From positions 60,519,741 to 60,583,740 of the forward strand of contig CM041465.1 in the NCBI GenBank assembly GCA_023213395.1: a stretch of DNA of 64,000 nt. Direction: 5' to 3'. A model generated the notes under the pieces. That model did not search any database. It was not told the origin of the DNA and was given only the letters and a program-made list of their open reading frames with translations. This document shows, in pieces, positions 1 to 9,559 of this stretch. Source of the stretch: Cycas panzhihuaensis. Its lineage: Eukaryota > Cycadophyta. Position 1 is the stretch's first letter. Each line of letters begins with the position of its first letter. The position numbers and the translations under genes are program-made.

Positions 1-668
1 AATGCCTTTAATCAATTTTGCCTTGATCATGATTTCAAATAGGAATTAACCATCATGTATACCCCACAATAAAATAGTGTTGTAAAGAGGAAGAATCATA
101 CAATGGTGGAGATGGCAAGGTGTATGGTACATGCAAAGAATCTATCACCAATGTTTTGGTCAAAAGTTGTTGTGACAACTATTTGTATTCTAAATAGAGT
201 ACATACAAAAGTTCTTCTTGACATTAACTTAGAAGAGTGTTGGACTAGTTAGAAATCTTTTATTAATTATTTTAAGGTATTTGGATGCATTATATATACA
301 CGTGTCCCAGATGCATATTGAAAGAAGTTATATTATAAGAGTTTGAAGTGCATCTTTGTGGGGTATTTGCAAGAGAATAAGTCTTATAAAGTTTAGGATC
401 TATAAGGAAAGAAGCTTTTGGTTAGTCGAGATGTTGAGTTTGATGAGTCAATGATGTACTATGCTAAGAGGTCATTTAAAGATAGATTGTATCCTCCACC
501 TCTTCTATTTGTGAGTTGAGTCTTAATAGGTGTAGGGGTCAAGGAACTGGACATTATGCCAGAAACAGAAGCAGAACCAAATAGGAGTAATAATAAGGAG
601 CCATTATAAGAGGAGATATGCACAATACCATGTATTCTATTATGGGTTAGGAGGACTATTGAAGAATC
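1..668 (+). pseudogene. Copia-1 integrase C-terminal half (broken)
   Basis: Broken reading of the end of a Ty1/Copia integrase core and its C-terminal region. The segment near 45-120 matches the usual 'YTPQQNGVVERKNRT' block, but the catalytic Glu codon now reads Lys (VVKRKNHT). Downstream comes the family's 'FGCIxYxRVPDAYRKKL..KCIFVGY' region at about 280-365 and a 'VSRDVEFDE' block near 420-445. In-frame TAG and TAA codons occur throughout. From about 500 to 668 the sequence is the variable linker between integrase and RT, without conserved motifs. It cannot make an active integrase. The family assignment is secure from motif order. Confidence 0.82.
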
Positions 669-979
669 TGAAATAGGTTAATGTATCAAGATCATTTGTG
701 TAGATTAATTATATGACCTTAGGATATATTATTAGCATTAGTCTCTTAATGAAATGCATTTTATGTGCATTTAGATGTAATTTTGGGTTCATGTCATTAG
801 GCAGGAAAATCCTAACCTTAATGCTCACCCTCAATAATAAAAGGCAAAATCTCAAGGAGGGAGTCATTATTCATTCTCACCTCAAAGCTTACTCTTATAT
901 CTTGTTTCATATCTTTTTCATTCTCCATTGCCATTGTGTGCATGTGAGTGATTTATTCCCTAGATCCATCCTTCCTTTA
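669..979 (+). repeat. Solo LTR of the Copia-5 family, with 5-bp target duplication GAATC
   Basis: A 311-bp copy of the Copia-5 LTR (compare 27,927-28,240 on the minus strand), here in plus orientation. It starts TGAAATAGG and ends CTTCCTTTA, so the usual terminal CA has become TA. It is flanked by identical GAATC at 664-668 and 980-984. No internal region, primer site or polypurine tract accompanies it. A solo LTR normally arises by recombination between the two LTRs of a full insertion. An AATAAT/AATAAA-like stretch near 833-840 may be its poly(A) signal. Confidence 0.9.
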
Positions 980-984
980 GAATC

Positions 985-1862
985 TGGTATGACGGTAGAA
1001 GATCTTGGAAATAGACGAATAATGAGCAGTCAACATACTAGTCAAACTTTAGTGGTGGGTACGAATGATTCCAATGATTTTATTTTGTATGAAGAAGTGA
1101 AAGAAAATCTAAGATAGAGAGCTACAAAGGAGGAGGAGTATAATTCGTTTATGAAGAATGATACATGGGATTTGGTTCCCTTACCTCCATCCAAGAACCT
1201 AGTTGGCTGTAAATGGGTCTATAGAATGAAGTTTCACTTTAATGGATAGGTAGACAAATATAAGGCTAGACTTGTTATATAGGGATTTAAACAAAAAGTA
1301 AGGAATTGATTATGAAGAAACATTTATACCTATCTCCAAGATAATAATGGTTGGATTGATCCTTGCTTTGGTAGCTACATATAGTTGGGAGTTACACCAA
1401 ATAGATGTGAAGATAACATTTCTTAATAAAGACTTAAAAGAAGAGATCTATATAGCTCAACCTCTTAGTTTTATGAAGGAAAAATAGGAGCATTTAGTAT
1501 GTCACTCGAAGAAATCTCTCTATGGCCTAAAATAGGCACCTCGTGCTTGGTATGGTAAGATAGATGCTAGATTGAAGGAAGATGTTTTTGTAATAATATA
1601 ATTAGAGTCGAGTCTTTATTTACAAAGGAATAGAACTACAATAGTTATTATTATGTTATATGTTAATGACCTTATTATTATAGGTAATTGTTATAGGACT
1701 ATTATAATTATAAAGTCCTATTTAGGAAATACTTCCGATATGACAGATTTCAGGCAGCTTTATTACTTCTTGGGTATTCAAGTTAGGCAAATAGATGATC
1801 GTATCATGATGTCATAATCAAAGTATATATATATATATAACTTTCTCGAGAGATTCAAGATG
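985..1862 (+). pseudogene. Copia-1 reverse transcriptase (broken)
   Basis: Ty1/Copia RT in several frames. Recognisable blocks are 'NDTWDLVPLPPSKNLVGCKWVYRMK' at about 1,150-1,230 (split here: NDTWDLV, then GCKWVYRMK), 'HQIDVKITFLN' near 1,395-1,430, 'KKSLYGLK.APRAW' near 1,510-1,550, and the catalytic box at 1,659-1,670. That box reads Tyr-Val-Asn-Asp instead of Tyr-Val-Asp-Asp, so a metal-binding Asp codon is lost. Five or more TAG stops replace likely CAG codons. The frame runs to the Gypsy-A insertion at 1,868 and resumes at 12,134. Confidence 0.87.
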
Positions 1863-1867
1863 AAGTA
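1863..1867. other. Target-site duplication AAGTA, left copy (Gypsy-A)
   Basis: AAGTA lies directly before the Gypsy-A 5' LTR and is repeated at 12,129-12,133 directly after its 3' LTR. Joining the flanks with one copy restores an unbroken Copia-1 reading across the site. Confidence 0.93.
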
Positions 1868-2642
1868 TGTTGGCATCAAAATTGACTCAATGGCTGTGTG
1901 AGGACCAGAGGTAGGTCAGATAACCTGGGTTGTGCACGGACCAGACGGAGGTACGCACAGCGAGGCGTGCAGTACGTATGGCAGTGCGTGCACAGGCATG
2001 CGCATGGCGAGAACGTACCAATGGCGGAACGCATCGGCAAGCAGCGGTGCGCATTACTCGAGGGACCAAGAAGACCGGGAGGTGCGACGACGTGCGGACG
2101 TGACGGAACCAAAGGAAGAATTAATTAAGGTTAACCAAAGAGATTAAGTGAAGAGGTACGCATGGTCGAAAGTGCGGTTATGACGGTCATAACCCTTCAC
2201 CAAAAGGTACCAACAGAGTACTTAAGGAGGTACGCATGATTCACTGGTTAGGGTGAGAGCCGAGATCAAGGGTACGCAAAGGTGCGTATGACAAGACGCA
2301 TGATGTAGATTGGAGCATGAGTGCATGATAAGTACCATCCGGCACGCATATGTAACGAGGGATCTGTCTTTGGAATGCTCAGAACGCATTCCACCACAAT
2401 AATAAACTGTTGAATTAATAAAAGAAGAGTTATGTGGAAATTGGTGCATTCTTGATGTGTGTTGATGATGTCTCAAGTATGTATTGAATTGCATCACTGT
2501 ACCATTCTCGTGAAATATATATGGAATTATATGTGGAATATATGTGTATAACCATGTTGATGATGTCCTAAAACTAGACTATAGCTGTGTAACCTTGACA
2601 AGTGCACCGATTCCACAAGGGAGTGGAATCAATAAGGCAACA
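1868..2642 (+). repeat. Gypsy-A 5' LTR
   Basis: Starts TGTTGGCATC and ends GGCAACA. It contains a dyad at 2,176-2,194 (arms GGTTATGAC and GTCATAACC), the block GTGAGAGCCGAG shared by all Gypsy LTRs here (about 2,251-2,262), and AATAAA in TTAATAAAAG near 2,416. Compared with the 3' LTR it carries many 1-4-base changes concentrated at CAG, CTG and CCG positions. Confidence 0.94.
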
Positions 2643-2643
2643 T

Positions 2644-2656
2644 TGGGTCCGTTGCC
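2644..2656 (+). other. Gypsy-A primer-binding site, tRNA-Glu type
   Basis: TGGGTCCGTTGCC begins one base after the LTR. It differs at one base from TGGTTCCGTTGCC in Gypsy-2 (30,180), which is complementary to the 3' end (...GGCAACGGAACCA) of plant tRNA-Glu as I know it. Confidence 0.72.
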
Positions 2657-2784
2657 CACGTCCATTGAGGAGGGACAGGGCCTAGGGGATTCAAAGAAAA
2701 AAGAATGTGTAAAGGCGAGAGGACCACAGGCTGCCGTCGTGATGGCGGTCAGAACTAAGCCACAGGCGGCTGAGGGACCTTCCA

Positions 2785-3900
2785 ATGCCACCTAAGAGGC
2801 CTTCAAGGTCGGAAGAGCCCCAAAAGGATACTTCACCTAAGGAAAAGAAACCAGTGAGGCAAAGGGCACTAAGATGGTCAAAAGAGGCAAAACTCGGAAG
2901 GGCGAGGAGACTAAGTTCGCAAAACAACGAGACTAAGGGACGGTCAGTTGAAGGATCCGAGGCAAGTGGAGCCTGGACACCTCGGGAAGAAGAAACCCAT
3001 GGCGAGCATGGTATTGACACCAACCCCTATTAGAGAGGATTTGTTTAGCTTAATTGGAAGGAAGCCTAAAGTGGACGAAAAACATAAGGAAATCTTAACA
3101 GAGGAAGTATACCAATGGAGGACACCAAGGACCTAGGTGATGATGATAAGAAGGCGGAGGAAGGTCCCTCGGCATATTGGGAAAACAAGCTAACGAGGCA
3201 CTATTTGAAGATTCGACGGAAAAGGGTTACGATCAATCTTACATTACGGTAACACCATTGACAATACAAGTTCCGGTGTAGTGGAACCTATACATATAAA
3301 AACTCCGTTTAAAAATCCGTTGTTTGGAAAGGATACGGCAGATAGTCACTCGAAGACATCCCCAAAGGACGGAGGAGGGAAAGATCACCATCGGGGAGGC
3401 AGTTGCAATCTCCCAAGATGGACGACCATAGAGATTTCGGGAAATTAATCTTCAATGATACTTGACCTTGTGAGCATGTGTATTTGTTTGAGAATCTCAT
3501 TGATGTTAGAAAAATAACAGACGAAGATGAGATTAAAGCACGCTTTGTACATTGAGAGGTGTACCCTTGGCTTGGTATAAGGAAACGAACAAAAATGAGC
3601 CATGGGCAAAGATGAAGAAAGCGTTCGAAGAGAGATTCCAAAAGTTTCGCGATAATGAAGTCGTGGAAATCGCATTCGAGAAATCGTGGAGGCCGGGAGT
3701 CCGTCCTAACTTACATTAGTAGAATGAAGATTATTGCGGCAAGTATGATCAATGAGACAATTACGGATCATAACATGAAGAATTACTTCGTCGAGGGCTA
3801 AATGAGAAGTTGCGAGCCATGATGCAGCTCATCCGTGAAATCTTTCAAGAATGCTCGAGGAGTTGGCATTAGATTTCGAGATGGAAATGGACGCCTGAGC
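2785..3900 (+). pseudogene. Gypsy-A gag1: basic N-terminus and first capsid domain
   Basis: The first ATG conserved in both Gypsy-A and Gypsy-2 opens a Pro/Lys/Arg-rich N-terminus (MPPKRPSRSEEPQ). After frameshifts come 'TPIREDLFSL.G.PKVDEKHKEIL' (about 3,020-3,105) and 'DFGKLIFND' (about 3,436). The core is a standard retrotransposon gag signature at 3,552-3,660, 'LRGVPLAWYKE' followed by 'EPWAKMKKAFEERFQKF', i.e. L-R-G...W and W...F...RF. 'NMKNYFVEGLNEKLRAMM' follows near 3,775-3,825. Gag forms the particle shell around element RNA. At least four frame breaks prevent expression. Confidence 0.82.
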
Positions 3901-4880
3901 GAGGGGACAAGATTCCTTCATTAAGATTGCAAGATGAGATTAGAGAGCTAAGACAGAATCAGCACAATCGACCCTTCTGCCAGGTTGGAGTAGCAGAAGA
4001 GGAGTCCGAATTAGAGGCACTGAGGAAAGAAGTAGCCCGATTGAAAATCGAAATAATCGGGAAGAAGAAGAGACACCGAAGAAGAAAGAGCACACTGGAA
4101 GGGTGACCAAGTGGTGCCATATTTGTGAAGAAAACTCACATACCACCCGGGAATGTGAGTTGAACTTAAAAACAATGTGACGCACCAATGTGGAGAAGTG
4201 GTGCCACATATGTGAGGTGGATACCCACACAACTAGGGATTGCTTCTACAATTCGGAGGAAAATCATTCGAGAGGTCGAGGTGGGAAGAGGCAACCCACC
4301 TGCAACGTGTATACAACGAGGGTGCACGGAACCCTCGAGGAAGAGAGTAGATGGGAGATGCCTCATTCGCCTCTGATTCGGACACTGGAAGTCCGAATGC
4401 CCGATGAAGCCGGAATACGAACAAAAGCCGTCAGATGTGGTAGCTGTGGGCCAAGTGACCACAAAATAGAAGATTGCAAGGGTAAAGCCAAAGCAACAAA
4501 CTTAATGACGATCGTGTTTAAAACGAAGAATGTGAAATTGCGTAACAAACAAAAGAGAAAGTGGATGAAGGATATCCAAACCCTCCAACAGAGATGGATC
4601 GGTATAAACAAGCAAAACAAGTGTTGGATGGTTTAGTTCGGGAAGAAAGTATACTGCCAATGGGTAAGCCAGAAACAAAAAATGTGTACGTTCGGAAAAA
4701 CAAACAAAAAGAGCGGAAAAACTACTAGAAGAATCAACGGTAAAACCCCAAATGGTGCAAATGGAGGAGTTATTCAAAGGATTACCAGCCGAAGATATTC
4801 CCAGAATGTTGCTATCAATGGAGAATTTAGTAAAGCAGTTGCAGTTGACCATTCCCCTGTCTCAGGTGATTGATTGGATT
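3901..4880 (+). pseudogene. Gypsy-A gag1 C-terminus: coiled coil and three CCHC zinc knuckles
   Basis: A charged, probably coiled-coil stretch ('LQDEIRELRQNQ', 'ESELEALRKEVARLKI', about 3,930-4,050) precedes three C-x2-C-x4-H-x4-C knuckles: CHICEENSHTTREC (about 4,117), CHICEVDTHTTRDC (about 4,204) and CGSCGPSDHKIEDC (about 4,438). The first two are near duplicates of each other. Knuckles of this kind bind the element's RNA during packaging. A basic Arg/Gly-rich segment separates knuckles two and three. A moderately conserved linker ('NPPTEMDRYKQAKQVLDGLVREE' in the other copies, here shifted) leads to the protease. Frameshifts occur near 4,100, 4,260 and 4,560. Confidence 0.84.
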
Positions 4881-5640
4881 AAAGGAGGTGTGTTGCAAAA
4901 AGGAATTACCAAAAGCTTGAAACAAGTTATACCATCGTTCGACATGGATCCAATGGTAACCATGTGCGTATTGGGAGAAACACTTCCTCGAGTCATTGTG
5001 GATGGAGGCGGCGATGGCGTGTTACCCATCGCAACATGGCGTAAATTGGGAAGTCCAATTGGAGCAACAACTTATTCACTCAAATTGGCCAATGAATTCT
5101 CGGTACGACCCGTGGGCGGTTGGCGATATAAAAGTAAACGTGGCGGGGATAGTGGTGAGAGTCGACTTCACGATCGTAGAAAGCAGAGAAAGGAGCCACT
5201 CCTACCCGGCATTATTAGGAAGGCCATAGTTGTACGTAACGCAATGCCTCCAGGTGGGAAAAGGTAACCTTCACTTTGTCGGGGCGGCAACAACAAAGTG
5301 GTGCTACCAATCTTTGGGAAGGAATTCAATTGAGGTAATCCTGCATTTAAGGATCTAGCACAACAAGATAACTTGACACAACATTCTCTTCCAATGAGGA
5401 AGAACATATCTTCCACATGGCTAAGAACCCACGACGTCAAGCGAAGACGGCATGAAGAACCAACGGATCTCGAGGAGGTATACAACTCTTCGGATGACGA
5501 ACATGGTATGAGGTTCGTGGATTCTGGCTCAGGATGCTTATGAAGTAAACTCCTCTTCATTCGGATGTAATTTGTTATCTAAATATGTATCGTAAACATT
5601 GATGATGATAATTTAAATTCTTTTGATTATATGTCGACTA
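4881..5640 (+). pseudogene. Gypsy-A aspartic protease and trailing linker
   Basis: The block 'SQVIDWIKGGVLQKGITKSL' leads into 'FDMDPMVTMCVLGETLPRVI' and the catalytic triad Asp-Gly-Gly at 5,001-5,009, with 'VLP' following as in plant Gypsy proteases. A later block 'VDFTIVE..' and 'LLGRPW' (about 5,160-5,230) marks the C-terminal lobe, shifted here. The protease would cut the polyprotein. A conserved acidic linker follows ('EVYNSSDDEHGMRFVD', about 5,475-5,520), also present in Gypsy-2 and Gypsy-E; its role is unknown. The reading decays after about 5,600. Confidence 0.8.
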
Positions 5641-5881
5641 ATGACCCTTTGAAACCGAGTAACACCCTAGACCAACCAACCCCTAGTTTATCTAGTAATT
5701 TTCATAGTTTTTTCTAGTTAGTAGTAACCCGACATCCCGTCTACTTGGTGTGGGTCCCGAGGTAGATTCCTACCCCCTTTTATACAACCCGAGGAAGGAA
5801 GTAACATTCCCTCCTCTTCTTCCTTAGAGGTACACCCTTGACCTTAAATCTCTTCCAACCATTGGCGCCAAAAGCGGAGAA
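5641..5881 (+). other. Spacer between protease and gag2, with primer-site-like motif and splice-acceptor-like tract
   Basis: No frame is open here. It is nonetheless well conserved in Gypsy-E (62,010-62,230). It holds a pyrimidine tract ending in AG (CCCTCCTCTTCTTCCTTAG, 5,809-5,827) that looks like a splice acceptor, and TGGCGCCA at 5,863-5,870, eleven bases before the ATG of gag2. TGGCGCC is the usual start of many plant Gypsy primer sites. Confidence 0.6.
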
Positions 5882-6566
5882 ATGGAAGGAGGATTGTCGG
5901 TAAGTGCTTCTAGCGAGTCCGGTCTAGGAAACAAAATTACCATTAGGAAAAACTAGCGGTCAAACCTATATTGAGATTATGTTAAACCATTCTATGGGGC
6001 AGTTATATGGGACTACCCATTTAACACATTGTATTGAGTATTGGATAGAACAAGGTAACGGGGATAAAACTAAATGGCAACAGGACTTAATTCTAACTCT
6101 ACGAGAGACAGCTTGGTATTGGTACTTAGCTCACCAACATAACCTTAGCCATTGGCAAGAATTGCAATCGATGTTTCGAATACGATTCGATCATCCGAAC
6201 CAACTAGCTATTCCAATATTCTATGTAGGACAGGACCCTAGAAAACACATACAGGTGTGTAAACAGAACTGGAAATCCTTGAGTATACCTAAGCAGGATT
6301 GGTCTAACTACTTCTACCACACCACAGGAAAGTGGCAAAAAGCGGTTCCTGGGAAGGAGAAAAACTTAGAGATAACTTGGGAAAACCTAAGGGAATCTTT
6401 TATCAAAACCTTTAGGCATACCTCAGAAAACCAAGAAGTAGACACAGTTCTGAAACATATCAGAATAATGAGCATAAAGCTAGAACAAAGATCCAATGAT
6501 CATGAAACAATAGATTCCACACATAGCGAAAATGAAGAAATTGTGAATTATCCTGCAGAGTTCTGA
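5882..6566 (+). pseudogene. Gypsy-A gag2: second capsid-type gag domain
   Basis: A second, different gag domain lies between protease and RT. The ATG at 5,882 starts MEGG as in Gypsy-E (62,009); a frame change near 5,960 follows, then an open stretch to 6,566. Signature: 'GTTHLTHCIEYWIEQG' (about 6,009-6,056), 'KTKWQQDLILTLRETAWYWY' (about 6,067-6,126), 'LSHWQELQSMFRIRFDHP' (about 6,142-6,195). This is the same L-R-x-x-A-W and W...F..RF pattern as the retrotransposon gag family, but a sequence unrelated to gag1 beyond that pattern. No zinc knuckle or protease of its own follows; an acidic linker leads to RT. One copy would be easy to dismiss, but Gypsy-E carries it at the same place. Confidence 0.8.
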
Positions 6567-7460
6567 GAATTCACCGTTGGAGAAAGAGAAATAGCAGATA
6601 CACCCGGGCCCAGAACGGAAAAGGTGGAAGATGTGGGAAAAACAAAGTTGAAAACAACAGAAACTAATGTTGGCAACTCAGAAAATCCTAAACTCATTCG
6701 AATTGGAGATTATTGGGATTCCCAAACAAGAGCCAAAGCTCAAGAATTGTTCAAGAATTCGTGATGTATTTAGTGGTCATATAAAGATTTGAAAGGTATT
6801 CCTTGAAATAGGAATGCATCACATTGATCCGGTGGAAGACGCTAAACCGGTGAAATGACCATATCGTATGAATCAAGTATAAAGAAAAAGTAAAAGCCGA
6901 ATGGATAAAATGTTAGAAGCGGGGTATATATATGAAATTGACTACGGTGGTGGGTGAGCCACGTAGTAGTAGTCCCAAAGAAAAATGGGAAAATTAAGTG
7001 CGTGTGGATTACGAGACAATTAAATAAAGTGACGAAAAAGATCCATTTCCGTTGCCATTCACGGAGGATATTCTAGAAGCGATCGGAGGAAATGAAATTT
7101 ATTCATTCACAGGCCAGTTTAGTGGGTACAATCAAGTGCGATTGCTCCGTAAGATCGAGGCCAAAACAACATTAAATAGCGGAATGGGGTACGACGCCTA
7201 TAAGGTAATGCCATTTGGTCTTACGAATGCACCAACAACATTTCAACGGATTGTGATTAATATCTTCGTAAGTTCATTGGAGAAAAAGTTCTTTGTATTT
7301 TTAGACGATTGGACATTGTACGGGTTAATGAAGAACCACATGGAAAACTTAAGAGAAATGTTGCAAACTTGGGAAAACAAATCGTGTCTCAATCCGAGAA
7401 AAGTGTACATTTACGTACCGTTTGAAACCTCTTGGGGCACATAGTCGACAAGAAGGATTC
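6567..7460 (+). pseudogene. Gypsy-A reverse transcriptase (broken)
   Basis: Ty3/Gypsy RT following a short acidic linker and 'IGDYWDSQTRAKAQ' (about 6,702-6,745). Motifs: 'VVPKKNGK' (about 6,970), 'RQLNKVTKK' (about 7,015), 'GNEIYSFT' (about 7,090), 'VMPFGLTNAPTTFQR' (7,207-7,250) and the catalytic box Phe-Leu-Asp-Asp at 7,298-7,309, followed by 'WTLYGLMKNHMENLREML'. The FLDD form is shared by Gypsy-B and Gypsy-E. Frame changes fall near 6,995, 7,045, 7,130-7,190 and 7,370; several coincide with CAG codons of the Gypsy-E copy that read CG-something here. Confidence 0.88.
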
Positions 7461-8110
7461 TTGTGAGATCCAAATAAAGTGTACGCCATTTTACACTTTC
7501 CGACACCAAATACGAGGAAGCAACTAAAAGGTTTTTGGGTTTAACCGGATATTATAGAAAATTTATCGGAGGATATGCGTATATATCCGGACCTCTGGAA
7601 GAATTCTTGAAAAAGAATATTGAATGGATATGGACTAAAGATCAAGAACGAGCATTGAAACATCAAGCAGCCATAGTAGCGACCGATACTACGATTCCGG
7701 ATTGGAAGAGAACCTTCCATGTGCATGTGGACGCCAGCGTCTGTCGCTATTGGATGCGTATTGGCCCAACCCGATGATGATAAAATGGATCATCCAATAT
7801 ATTTTGCCGGTGAAACTTACAAGAGCAGAGCGTAATTATACAACAACGAGAGAGAAGCACTCGGCATGGTTTATGCACTCTGAAATTTCGACACTATTTA
7901 TTATCTAATCCATTTCTAATTTTTGTCGACCATCAAGCTTTGATGTATCTGGTGAACAAACCTATTATGCGAGGAAGAATCAGCAGATGGTTAATGCTGT
8001 TTCAAGAATTTTCGTTCAGAATCATTGTGAAACCGGGTAAGGCGCACATTATCCCAGATCAACTATCAAGAATCAAAAATGGAGAGAGCTACGGGGATAC
8101 CAGTTGACTT
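7461..8110 (+). pseudogene. Gypsy-A RNase H
   Basis: Directly downstream of RT: 'LGLTGYYRKFI.GYAYISGPLEEF' (about 7,537-7,610, the RT connection), 'WTKDQE.A' and the RNase H core 'FHVHVDAS' (about 7,716-7,738), whose Asp is retained. Then 'YFA...LTRAE.NYTTTREKH' (about 7,800-7,860), 'ALMYLVNKP' (about 7,938-7,965), 'MLFQEFSFRI' and 'AHIIPDQLSRI' (about 8,041-8,075), the standard end of the Ty3 RNase H domain. Frame changes near 7,665, 7,745 and 7,910. It would remove the RNA strand during cDNA synthesis. Confidence 0.85.
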
Positions 8111-9385
8111 TCAGACGCAGACTCTATTCAACGTGGATGCGCTTCAGTAGGCTGGTATGAGGGTATACCAGAATACCTAGCAACCGGTAAAGTCCCAGCA
8201 GAATTAGATCGTACGGGAAGAAGGAATTTCATTAGAAAAGCGGAGCCGTACCAGCTCATTAGTGGAGAATTGTATAAATTGGGACCAGATGACATATTGC
8301 GACGTTGTGTTCGACAGCATGAGACAAATCAGATTATGTCGCAGGCACATGAAGGAGTAGCGGGTGGCCACATGGGGAAATTGGCCACATGGCGGAAAAT
8401 CTTGACGTCGGGATTCTGGTGGCCATCAATGTTCGACGATGTGAAGAAATGGGTTCAAGCATGCGACCCGCCAACGAGTGGGGAAACCTAACGGACGTGA
8501 TTTCCACCGTTGCATCCTATACTACCCTTGGCACCGCTTTGAAAAGTGGGGACTCGACTTTGTGGGGCCAATCAAACCCAAAGACACGACGATCAAACGC
8601 TCGATATATTCTAGTAGCCACCGACTACACGACAAAGTGGGTAGAAGCACGTGCATTGAGGAAAGCCGATGCGAAAACACAAAGATTTACATGCGGTGAT
8701 AATCACGAGATTTGGATGCCCTTGGAGATTGTGGTGACCAAGGTGCCCATTTCCTCAACCAAACCATGGAAGCATTGACAACCGCCTTCATGATCGACCA
8801 TGAAATCAACCCCATACTATCCCGAGCCAGCGGTCAAGCGGAAAGCTCCAACAAGATAATCGAAAAGCTTTACGGAAGATATGCGACATCGGCAGATCAG
8901 TTAGGTAGAAGTTACCTTCCGTACTATGGGCTTTTAAATACGGCGTATAAGCGATCGGTGGGGCAAACACCATTTCAAGCGGTGTATGGCACGAAGCCAT
9001 CCTTCCAACCGAGTTCGAGATACCCGGCTTGCGGTGGCAATACAATGCCGACTCGACGACGCCGATCCACTCGAGCGATCGGAAGATTTAATACGGTTGG
9101 AAGAAACGCGACATCTAGCAAATTGGGTGCGACATATAGAAAAGGCGACAAAAGGCGTGGCATGACCGCTATCTGCGGAAACCACAATTCCATGAGGGTG
9201 ATCACGTATTGCTATCTGACAAAGAAATTCAAAACGCACCGGTAAACTCAAGATGCGATGGTTAGGACCATACATCGCGAGAAAAATTTTCGAAAATGGT
9301 TCAAGGTCGACTTGAAATCGACGGACCTCTGCTACCAACACGGGTAAATGGTAGCGAGACTCAAGTCTTATATCGAGTAGCCGGT
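8111..9385 (+). pseudogene. Gypsy-A integrase with GPY-type C-terminus
   Basis: Linker 'WYEGIPEYLATGKVPAELDR' (8,155-8,213) leads to 'YQLISGELYKLGPDDILRRC' and the HHCC zinc finger ('HEGVAGGHMG' about 8,350-8,379; 'WWPSMF'; one Cys near 8,463). The catalytic core shows 'WGLDFVGPIKP' (first Asp, about 8,547), '[20 protein letters not shown]', 'DQGAHFLNQT' (second Asp, about 8,737) and 'SGQAESSNKIIEKLYGRYAT' (Glu, about 8,830-8,890), then 'VGQTPFQAVYGTKPSF'. The C-terminus has 'LKMRWLGPYIARKIFENG' (9,247-9,300), the GPY motif. No chromodomain follows. Frame changes near 8,465, 8,500, 8,690 and 9,040 prevent translation. Confidence 0.88.
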
Positions 9386-9559
9386 CACCGGTAGGATCAC
9401 CGGTTGTACCATAGCGTATTGCATGATATTGAGGCAATCGACTGCCTTGATACCGAGCCATGATCCGCTCGGTATGGAAAAAAAAAAAAAACCATAACTC
9501 GGTTCGACATAAGCAACGGCGTAATCCAAGAAAAACCAGGAGGAATTCATCAGCAGACA
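9386..9559 (+). other. Gypsy-A post-integrase untranslated stretch
   Basis: After the last integrase motif the frames close. It contains an A-tract (9,478-9,491) and no coding signal. The counterpart in Gypsy-E is 58,310-58,500. Confidence 0.5.

Noticed and set aside
1876-2147. Four overlapping short frames in the Gypsy-A 5' LTR
   Set aside because: They lie inside an LTR, are not preserved in the 3' LTR, and have no recognisable content.
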